Shown here piece after piece: positions 31,825-38,363 of a DNA stretch of 41,856 nt (the first letter of the stretch is position 1; the number at the start of each line of letters is the position of its first letter). The position numbers and the translations under genes were made by a program. Source of the DNA: an uncultured Dorea sp. (GTDB taxonomy: Bacteria > Bacillota > Clostridia > Lachnospirales > Lachnospiraceae). The stretch lies in NCBI GenBank assembly GCA_910577685.1, contig CAJTOH010000033.1, positions 1-41,856 on the forward strand. The letters are read 5' to 3'. Below the pieces are notes generated by a model. The model saw only the letters and a program-made list of their open reading frames with translations. It made no database searches and had not been told where the DNA came from.

Positions 31825-33756
31825 ATGGACAACCAGAATAATAATAACCAGAACAACAGAAATCAGAATAATAATAGAAATAACAAGCAGGGATTATCGT
31901 TTGTCATATTAGTGACGCTGGTTACGACGGTCATGGTCATGGCATTATTTCAGTTTCAGGGAATGGGTGATGACAACGAGATCAGTTACGATGAATTCCT
32001 TGAGATGGTAGACGATAAAAAGGTGGAGGAAGTTGTTATCCACAGTACCAGGATCGTCATTACCCAGAAGAAGGAGAAGGGGCAGAAGATCGCCAAGGAA
32101 TATTATACCGGGGTAGTCCGTGATGATTCCCTGCCGGAGCGTCTTGATAAGGCGGGCGTGAAGTTCAGCCAGCAGATTCCGGATACGACTTCGGCCGTTG
32201 TGGCGCAGACCCTTCTGACATTGCTGCCGATCGCGGTCTTAGTAGGCGTTTTTGTCTGGATGACCCGAAAGATGGCGAAGGGCGGCGGCATGATGGGAAT
32301 CGGCAAGAGCAACGCCAAGATGTATGTGGAGAAGCAGACCGGAGTTACCTTCAAGAATGTAGCGGGGCAGGACGAGGCGAAGGAATCCTTGCAGGAGGTC
32401 GTGGATTTCCTGCATAATCCGGGGAAATATACCAGCGTAGGCGCAAAGCTCCCAAAGGGCGCGCTTCTGGTAGGGCCTCCGGGAACCGGTAAGACGCTGC
32501 TTGCCAAGGCGGTCGCGGGAGAGGCGAAGGTGCCGTTCTTTTCCCTGAGCGGTTCCGCATTTGTGGAGATGTATGTAGGCGTGGGTGCGTCAAGGGTCCG
32601 CGATCTGTTTAAGCAGGCGCAGCAGATGGCTCCCTGTATCATATTTATCGACGAGATCGACGCTATCGGGAAAAGCCGCGATAACCAGCTTAACAGCAAC
32701 GATGAAAGAGAGCAGACTCTCAACCAGCTTCTGGCGGAGATGGATGGTTTCGAGAGCAACAAGGGGCTTGTGCTTCTGGCGGCTACCAACAGGCCGGAGA
32801 TTCTGGATCCGGCGCTTCTTCGTCCGGGACGTTTTGACAGGCGTATCATTGTGGAGAAGCCGGATTTGAAAGGAAGGGTGGATGTCCTGAAGGTACACTC
32901 CAAGGATGTACGTATGGACGAGACTGTGGATCTGGAGGCGATTGCTCTGGCTACCAGCGGCGCCGTGGGTTCAGACCTTGCCAATATGATTAACGAGGCG
33001 GCGATCAATGCCGTTAAGAACGGCAGGACTGCCGTGTCTCAGGCAGATCTGTTTGAGGCTGTGGAGGTCGTGCTGGTGGGAAAAGAGAAGAAGGACCGCA
33101 TCATGAGTCAGGAGGAGAGAAGGATTGTCTCCTATCATGAGGTTGGGCATGCGCTGGTGAGCGCCTTGCAGAAAGATGCGGAACCTGTGCAGAAGATTAC
33201 TATCGTGCCGAGGACGATGGGCGCGTTGGGTTATGTGATGCAGACGCCGGAAGAAGAGAAGTTTTTGAATACCAAGAAGGAACTGGATGCGATGCTGGTA
33301 GGCTTATTGGCGGGCCGTGCCGCGGAAGAGATCGTGTTTGATACCGTGACGACTGGGGCCTCTAACGATATTGAGAAGGCCACGAAAGTTGCCAGGGCAA
33401 TGGTGACGCAGTACGGTATGAGTGAGAAGTTCGGTCTGATCGGGCTGGAATCTATCCAGAACCGTTATCTGGATGGAAGGGCCGTAGCAAACTGCGGACA
33501 GAAGACGGCTTCCGAAATCGACAAGGAAGTAATGAAGCTTTTGAAAGATTCTTACGACGCGGCAAAGAACCTCCTTGCCGGTCACAGGAAGGCGCTGGAT
33601 AAGATCGCGGCGTTCCTGATCGAGAAGGAGACAATCACAGGAAAAGAATTCATGGACATTTTCTACGAAGTAGAAGGAATTAATCCGGAAGATAAGAAGG
33701 AAAAGACAGAAGAAAGGATTGTAATGAATCCGGTAGAGACAGAAGAATCTATATAA
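31825..33756 (+). CDS. ftsH: ATP-dependent zinc metalloprotease FtsH
   Basis: This 643-residue membrane protease degrades misassembled membrane proteins and selected regulators. The first 23 residues are almost only Asn and Gln with Arg and Lys, ahead of the first membrane helix (about 24-42). The second membrane helix is at about 130-150. The AAA domain has Walker A GPPGTGKT (from residue 217), Walker B IIFIDEIDAIG and the arginine-finger region RPGRFDRR. The zinc site is HEVGH (His438, Glu439, His442), with the third ligand in AGRAAEEIVFD. A terminator follows directly. Confidence 0.98.
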   Translation: MDNQNNNNQNNRNQNNNRNNKQGLSFVILVTLVTTVMVMALFQFQGMGDDNEISYDEFLEMVDDKKVEEVVIHSTRIVITQKKEKGQKIAKEYYTGVVRDDSLPERLDKAGVKFSQQIPDTTSAVVAQTLLTLLPIAVLVGVFVWMTRKMAKGGGMMGIGKSNAKMYVEKQTGVTFKNVAGQDEAKESLQEVVDFLHNPGKYTSVGAKLPKGALLVGPPGTGKTLLAKAVAGEAKVPFFSLSGSAFVEMYVGVGASRVRDLFKQAQQMAPCIIFIDEIDAIGKSRDNQLNSNDEREQTLNQLLAEMDGFESNKGLVLLAATNRPEILDPALLRPGRFDRRIIVEKPDLKGRVDVLKVHSKDVRMDETVDLEAIALATSGAVGSDLANMINEAAINAVKNGRTAVSQADLFEAVEVVLVGKEKKDRIMSQEERRIVSYHEVGHALVSALQKDAEPVQKITIVPRTMGALGYVMQTPEEEKFLNTKKELDAMLVGLLAGRAAEEIVFDTVTTGASNDIEKATKVARAMVTQYGMSEKFGLIGLESIQNRYLDGRAVANCGQKTASEIDKEVMKLLKDSYDAAKNLLAGHRKALDKIAAFLIEKETITGKEFMDIFYEVEGINPEDKKEKTEERIVMNPVETEESI

Positions 33757-33763
33757 TTTTATG

Positions 33764-33794
33764 AAGCCCGGGAATCCAGTTATTCCGGGCTTTT
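33764..33794 (+). terminator. Terminator after ftsH
   Basis: AAGCCCGGGAAT (33764-33775) pairs with ATTCCGGGCTT (33782-33792) with one bulged G, followed by Ts. It lies 8 nt after the ftsH stop and ahead of the uvrC ribosome site, so uvrC expression may depend on readthrough or another promoter. Confidence 0.8.
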
Positions 33795-33814
33795 ATGTGT
33801 CAGAAGGAGTTCTC

Positions 33815-35653
33815 ATGTTCGATATTCAGGAAGAATTAAAGAAACTGCCGGGTAAGCCTGGCGTTTATATTATGCATGATGATAAGGATGATATTATTTA
33901 TGTGGGCAAAGCCATCAGTCTTAAGAACCGAGTCCGCCAGTATTTTCAGAGCAGCCGCAATAAGGGCGTTAAGATTGAGCAGATGGTGACGCATATTGTA
34001 CGGTTTGAGTACATCGTCACCGATTCGGAACTGGAGGCTTTGGTGTTGGAGTGCAACCTGATTAAGGAACACCGCCCCAAATACAATACCATGCTGATGG
34101 ACGATAAGTCCTATCCATTTATTAAGGTGACGGTAGATGAGCCGTTCCCGCGGGTATTGCTGGCAAGGAAAATGGTGAAGGATAAAGCCAAATATTTCGG
34201 GCCCTACACCAGTGCGGGAGCCGTGAAAGATACCATAGAGCTGATACGGAAACTGTATCATATCCGCAGCTGCAACAGGAAGCTTCCTAAGGATATCGGG
34301 AAGGAAAGACCGTGCCTGAATTACCACATCCACCAGTGCAAGGCGCCGTGTCAGGGGTATGTTTCCCAAGATGATTACCGTCGGTCTATTCAGGAGGTGG
34401 TACATTTCCTGAACGGGAGTTATGATCTGATCTTAGATAGATTGGAACGGAAGATGCAGGAGGCGTCGGAGGCGATGGAATTTGAGAAGGCCATCGAATA
34501 CCGCGAGCTGCTCGCCAGTGTCCGTAAGATTGCGCAGAAGCAGAAGATCACGGATACGGCGGGAGACGACAGGGATATCCTTGCGGTGGCAGTGGAGGAA
34601 GAGGATGCCGTAGTTCAGGTATTCTTTATCCGCGGCGGACGCCTGATCGGGAGGGATCATTTCTACCTTAAAATCGTGAAGGGAGAGACAAGCCGGGAAA
34701 TCCTGTCCAGCTTTATTAAACAGTTTTATGCGGGGACTCCTTATATTCCTGCCGAACTGATGCTGCCGGAGGACGTGGAAGACATGGGAGTCATCGAAGA
34801 GTGGCTGACGAAGAGAAGAGGACGCCGTGTGCATCTGCGGATTCCTAAGAAGGGTACGAAGGAGAAGCTGGTAGAGCTGGCGAAGAAGAACGCGGAGCTG
34901 GTATTGAGTACGGATAAGGAACGGTTAAAGCGTGAGGAGGGAAGAACCATAGGTGCGGTAAAGGAGCTGGAGAAGATGCTCGGGCTTCAGGGAATCGTGC
35001 GGATGGAGGCTTTTGATATCTCCAATACAAGCGGGTTCGCATCGGTAGGCTCTATGGTGGTCTATGAGAGAGGGAAGCCCAAACGTAATGATTACCGAAA
35101 GTTTAAGATCAAAGGAGTTCAAGGGGCGGATGATTATGCAAGCATGGAGGAAGTTCTGACCCGCCGTTTTGAGCATGGGATGCGGGAGAAGGAGGAAGGA
35201 AAGGACGTCGGAGGATTCACCGCTTTTCCGGACCTGATTCTCATGGACGGCGGAAAGGGACAGGTGAACGTTGCGCTCAGGGTGCTTGACCGGCTCCGTC
35301 TGGACATTCCCGTATGCGGTATGGTCAAGGACGACAATCATCGTACAAGAGGTTTATATTATCAGAATGAAGAGATAGCTATTGATAAGAATTCCGAGAG
35401 CTTTCGGCTGATTACCAGAATTCAGGACGAGGCTCACAGATTCGCCATTACATTCCACAGGCAGCTTCGGGGAAAGAATCAGGTACATTCAATTCTGGAC
35501 GATATTCCCGGGGTGGGTCCGGCGAGGCGAAAGGATTTGATGCGCTGCTTCGAGAACATAGAGGCGATCAAGAATGCTACCGTAGAGCAGTTAAAGGAAC
35601 TTCCGTCAATGAATGAAAAATCTGCACAGGATGTCTATGACTTTTTTCATTGA
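33815..35653 (+). CDS. uvrC: UvrABC excinuclease subunit C
   Basis: This 612-residue nuclease makes both incisions in nucleotide excision repair. The ATG at 33815 lies after AGAAGGAG; a start at 33761 would translate through the terminator. The N-terminal GIY-YIG domain has GVYIM and IIYVGKA. The cysteine group CLNYHIHQCKAPC follows, then the UVR motif around LERKMQEASEAMEFEKAIEYR. The RNase H-like nuclease half includes EAFDISNTSG and LILMDGGKGQVN. The C-terminus is the helix-hairpin-helix region beginning IPGVGPARRKDL. Confidence 0.97.
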   Translation: MFDIQEELKKLPGKPGVYIMHDDKDDIIYVGKAISLKNRVRQYFQSSRNKGVKIEQMVTHIVRFEYIVTDSELEALVLECNLIKEHRPKYNTMLMDDKSYPFIKVTVDEPFPRVLLARKMVKDKAKYFGPYTSAGAVKDTIELIRKLYHIRSCNRKLPKDIGKERPCLNYHIHQCKAPCQGYVSQDDYRRSIQEVVHFLNGSYDLILDRLERKMQEASEAMEFEKAIEYRELLASVRKIAQKQKITDTAGDDRDILAVAVEEEDAVVQVFFIRGGRLIGRDHFYLKIVKGETSREILSSFIKQFYAGTPYIPAELMLPEDVEDMGVIEEWLTKRRGRRVHLRIPKKGTKEKLVELAKKNAELVLSTDKERLKREEGRTIGAVKELEKMLGLQGIVRMEAFDISNTSGFASVGSMVVYERGKPKRNDYRKFKIKGVQGADDYASMEEVLTRRFEHGMREKEEGKDVGGFTAFPDLILMDGGKGQVNVALRVLDRLRLDIPVCGMVKDDNHRTRGLYYQNEEIAIDKNSESFRLITRIQDEAHRFAITFHRQLRGKNQVHSILDDIPGVGPARRKDLMRCFENIEAIKNATVEQLKELPSMNEKSAQDVYDFFH

Positions 35654-35656
35654 TGT

Positions 35657-35664
35657 GATATAAT
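35657..35664 (+). promoter_or_regulatory. Extended -10 element upstream of hprK
   Basis: TATAAT at 35659-35664 is preceded by TGA, giving the extended -10 TGnTATAAT, right after the uvrC stop. No good -35 is seen. It would start a leader of about 110 nt for hprK. Confidence 0.5.
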
Positions 35665-35689
35665 CTTAACGAGATACCATACGGAAATT

Positions 35690-35726
35690 GCCCGCATTTT
35701 GAATCTGTGTTTCAGAATGAGCGGGC
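35690..35726 (+). promoter_or_regulatory. Leader hairpin upstream of hprK
   Basis: GCCCGC (35690-35695) with GCGGGC (35721-35726), extended by ATTTTGA (35696-35702) with TCAGAAT (35712-35718) after a 2-nt bulge. There is no T-run, so it is not a simple terminator. It may stabilise the mRNA or serve regulation. Confidence 0.5.
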
Positions 35727-35781
35727 GGCAGGCAATCAATCTGAGGTCCGGATTGGTTACAAAAAGGGGAAGGAGAAGAGT

Positions 35782-36708
35782 ATGGCAGGTAGAGTTGAGT
35801 TGAAAAAAGTTGTGGAGAAGATGGATCTTAAGAATCTTACTCCTAATGTAGATATTGGAGACAAGACCCTTGAGATTCCGGACATTAACCGTCCGGCGCT
35901 GCAGCTTACCGGATATTTTGAACATTTTGATTCTGACCGGGTACAACTGATCGGATATGTGGAGTATACATTTCTGGAGAAGATGGATGAGGAGCATAAG
36001 AGGGAGATCTACACCCAGTTATTGTCCTATCCGATTCCTTGCATCGTGTTTTCAAGGAGCTTAAAGCCGGGAAAGATACTGCTTGAGATGGCGGAGAAGG
36101 CTAATATACCGGTTTTTAATACGGAGAAGAAGACGGCGCAGTTTACGGCGGAGATCATCAGATGGCTGAATGTGGAATTGGCACCGTGCATCTCCATCCA
36201 TGGCGTCCTGGTAGACGTCTATGGCGTCGGCGTCTTGATTATGGGTGAGAGCGGAATCGGAAAGAGCGAGGCGGCTCTCGAGCTGATCAAGAGAGGGCAT
36301 CGTCTGGTCAGTGACGACGTGGTTGAGATCCGCAAGGTCAGTGATGCGACGCTGGTAGGGACGGCGCCGGATATCACGAGGCATTTTATCGAATTGCGGG
36401 GGATCGGCATTGTGGACGTCAAGACGCTGTATGGTGTGCAGAGCGTGCGCGAGACTCAGAATATTGATCTGGTGATTACGTTGGAAGACTGGGATAAGGA
36501 TAAGAAGTACGACCGGCTTGGTATGGAGGAAGAGTATACGGAATTTTTGGGCAATAAAATCGTATGCCACCAGCTTCCGATCCGTCCGGGACGGAATCTT
36601 GCGATCATTGTGGAGACGGCGGCGATCAACTACCGGCAGAAGAAGATGGGATATAATGCGGCGCAGGAGTTATATAAGAGAGTACAGCAGAATCTTACAA
36701 AAAAATAG
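35782..36708 (+). CDS. hprK: HPr kinase/phosphorylase
   Basis: This 308-residue bifunctional enzyme phosphorylates and dephosphorylates Ser46 of HPr, the central switch of carbon catabolite control in Gram-positive bacteria. The ATG at 35782 follows AGGAG; longer in-frame starts lack a ribosome site. The N-terminal domain (1-130) is typical. The P-loop is GESGIGKS (155-162), followed by the capping region VSDDVVEIR and the family signature ELRGIGIVDVKTLYG. The ROK glucokinase gene follows after 17 nt, so sugar kinase and catabolite control are made together. Confidence 0.97.
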   Translation: MAGRVELKKVVEKMDLKNLTPNVDIGDKTLEIPDINRPALQLTGYFEHFDSDRVQLIGYVEYTFLEKMDEEHKREIYTQLLSYPIPCIVFSRSLKPGKILLEMAEKANIPVFNTEKKTAQFTAEIIRWLNVELAPCISIHGVLVDVYGVGVLIMGESGIGKSEAALELIKRGHRLVSDDVVEIRKVSDATLVGTAPDITRHFIELRGIGIVDVKTLYGVQSVRETQNIDLVITLEDWDKDKKYDRLGMEEEYTEFLGNKIVCHQLPIRPGRNLAIIVETAAINYRQKKMGYNAAQELYKRVQQNLTKK

Positions 36709-36725
36709 GAAGAGAGGATACGAGG

Positions 36726-37658
36726 ATGGAGTATTGTTTTGGCGTTGATATTGGAGGAACCACTGTAAAGATCGGACTCTTTCGGACAGACGGGGAGCTG
36801 ATCGATAAATGGGAGATTAAGACCCGTACCGAGAATGAAGGAGAGGCAATCCTTCCGGACGTGGCAAAGGCCCTGAAGAATAAGATGTCAGAGAAGGGGA
36901 TTGTCCCTTCACAGGTGTCGGGGATCGGAATCGGAATTCCGGCTCCTGTTGACGAGAAGGGGATCGTGCAGAATACGGCGAATCTGGGATGGGGTTATAA
37001 GGAAGTAAGCCGTGAGATGGAAGAACTGACCGGCATGAAGGTGGCGGCAGGCAATGACGCCAATGTGGCGGCCCTGGGAGAGATGTGGTTAGGCGCGGGG
37101 AAAGGTCATAAGAATCTGATTATGGTTACCCTTGGAACCGGCGTCGGCGGCGGTGTAATCGTGAACGGACAGCCATTGACGGGTTCTCACGGTGCGGGCG
37201 GCGAGATCGGTCATCTCTGTGTGAACTATAATGAGACAGAGCAATGCGGATGCGGGAAACGGGGATGTTTAGAGCAGTATGCGTCAGCCACCGGAATCGC
37301 CCGTCTTGCGAAGAAACGGCTGGCCAAAGACGGTACGGAATCCGTCTTGCGGGGTGTGGAAAAGGTCGATGCAAAAGCAGTGTTTGATGCGCTGAAAGAA
37401 GGAGATAAATTATCTGAGGAGATTGTGGAAGAGTTTGGAGCTTACCTCGGTCATGCCATGGCGAATCTAGCAGTTGTGACCGATCCTTCCGTGATCGTAA
37501 TCGGGGGCGGAGTTTCCAAGGCGGGGGATATCCTTCTCGGTTATATTGAAAAATATTTTAAAGAAATGGTCTTTTTTGCCAATGAGGAGACGAAGTTTGT
37601 CCTTGCCGAGTTAGGGAATGACGCGGGGATCTGCGGGGCGGCGAAATTGATTTTGTAA
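36726..37658 (+). CDS. glcK: ROK-family glucokinase
   Basis: This 310-residue sugar kinase phosphorylates glucose with ATP. The phosphate-binding DIGGTTVKIGLF is at residues 6-17. The ROK signature region includes TLGTGVGGGVIVNG and GAGGEIGHLC. The zinc site is the CGCGKRGCLEQY segment with the preceding histidine. The second ATP motif is VIVIGGGVSKAG. The start follows GAGAGGATACGAGG. Close relatives in Firmicutes are glucokinases, but ROK enzymes for other hexoses cannot be fully excluded. Confidence 0.92.
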   Translation: MEYCFGVDIGGTTVKIGLFRTDGELIDKWEIKTRTENEGEAILPDVAKALKNKMSEKGIVPSQVSGIGIGIPAPVDEKGIVQNTANLGWGYKEVSREMEELTGMKVAAGNDANVAALGEMWLGAGKGHKNLIMVTLGTGVGGGVIVNGQPLTGSHGAGGEIGHLCVNYNETEQCGCGKRGCLEQYASATGIARLAKKRLAKDGTESVLRGVEKVDAKAVFDALKEGDKLSEEIVEEFGAYLGHAMANLAVVTDPSVIVIGGGVSKAGDILLGYIEKYFKEMVFFANEETKFVLAELGNDAGICGAAKLIL

Positions 37659-37673
37659 AAAAACGTGCATCCG

Positions 37674-37705
37674 TTGGGGCGGTCTTTGTAAGGAAGGCGC
37701 CCCAA
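37674..37705 (+). terminator. Hairpin after the glucokinase gene
   Basis: TTGGGGCG (37674-37681) and CGCCCCAA (37698-37705) form a perfect 8-bp stem. The following sequence is not a clean T-run, so termination is probable but not certain. Confidence 0.5.
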
Positions 37706-37753
37706 AGCCTTGTATCTCAATATAGTTTTGTGGATAAAACGGAGGATTTTCAT

Positions 37754-37948
37754 ATGCTATTACAGTGTAAGAATCTAAAAATTAGAAATGCAACTGTTAA
37801 AGACGCAGAATTATTATCATCATGGTGGAATGATGGAAAGATTATGGCTCATGCAGGTTTTCCCAATGGGACTGGTAAAACAGCGTGTGAAATTGCTGAA
37901 AATCTCAAAAAAGATACTGATGAAGACAGACATCTGATAATCGAATAA
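37754..37948 (+). pseudogene. GNAT acetyltransferase remnant, C-terminus missing
   Basis: A 64-codon frame starting at the ATG at 37754 (GGAGG at 37741-37745) encodes the first strand and helices of a GNAT (LKIRNATVKDAELLSSWWNDG) and stops after DEDRHLIIE. The acetyl-CoA-binding half is absent in all frames downstream. The DNA is clearly AT-richer than the flanking glucokinase gene. It is best seen as a fragment of a transferred gene. Confidence 0.7.
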
Positions 37949-37952
37949 AGGC

Positions 37953-37981
37953 TTTACACCACAATCACTGATTGATATAAT
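37953..37981 (+). promoter_or_regulatory. Promoter for the 58-residue gene
   Basis: TTTACA (37953-37958), a 17-nt spacer and perfect TATAAT (37976-37981), starting right after the GNAT remnant stop. The leader is about 37 nt. Confidence 0.75.
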
Positions 37982-38024
37982 GAAAGTACCAAAGTAAATG
38001 GCGCTTTAAAAGTGAGGTGATTAT

Positions 38025-38201
38025 ATGCCAATAAATGAAAAAGAATATAACGGAATTCTTTTTGACCAACTGACACTTTTAGAAAGGCTTGAAATTGAAG
38101 CACAAAAAGATAATGCTGAAAATGTTCTGAAACAAATTGCTTTTGAAAAGAATGCTATTAATCGAAAACTTTATCAGAAACCGCCGTTAATAGACAATTA
38201 A
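38025..38201 (+). CDS. Small uncharacterised protein, 58 residues
   Basis: A 59-codon gene begins MPINEKEYNG and ends with a proline-containing tail, PPLIDN. It has a near-perfect ribosome site (GAGGTGAT, 7 nt before the ATG) and its own strong promoter. The protein is soluble and largely helical, with an amphipathic, charged middle (LLERLEIEAQKDN, then LKQIAFEKNAINRKL). I recognise no family. It lies in an AT-rich patch between conserved genes, next to a GNAT fragment, and its promoter and ribosome site argue that it is a living gene. Roles such as an antitoxin or mobile-element accessory protein are only guesses. Bases 38202-38335 after it show no gene. Confidence 0.65.
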   Translation: MPINEKEYNGILFDQLTLLERLEIEAQKDNAENVLKQIAFEKNAINRKLYQKPPLIDN

Positions 38202-38335
38202 ACAGTAAGTTTATTCTCCAAATGTAAAGCAATTGAGCAGGTCGAAAGCACCCACAAACTTAAATCAATATACTACTGGTGAACCATCCGAGTATCGGCA
38301 ATAGCCCGGAAGAGCCGGATTATCAAAAATTCAGA

Positions 38336-38363
38336 GGGCTGTCGATCTGACAGCCCCATTTTT
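38336..38363. terminator. Bidirectional terminator at the 3' end of the PBP gene
   Basis: GGGCTGTC (38336-38343) and GACAGCCC (38349-38356) form an 8-bp stem with a 5-nt loop. Ts follow on the plus strand (38359-38363); on the minus strand a T-run follows a few bases later. Confidence 0.85.

Noticed and set aside
32103..33008. Long open frame (301 codons) on the minus strand
   Set aside because: It lies wholly inside ftsH, has no ribosome site, and its Ser/Arg-rich product is the usual shadow of a GC-rich coding strand.
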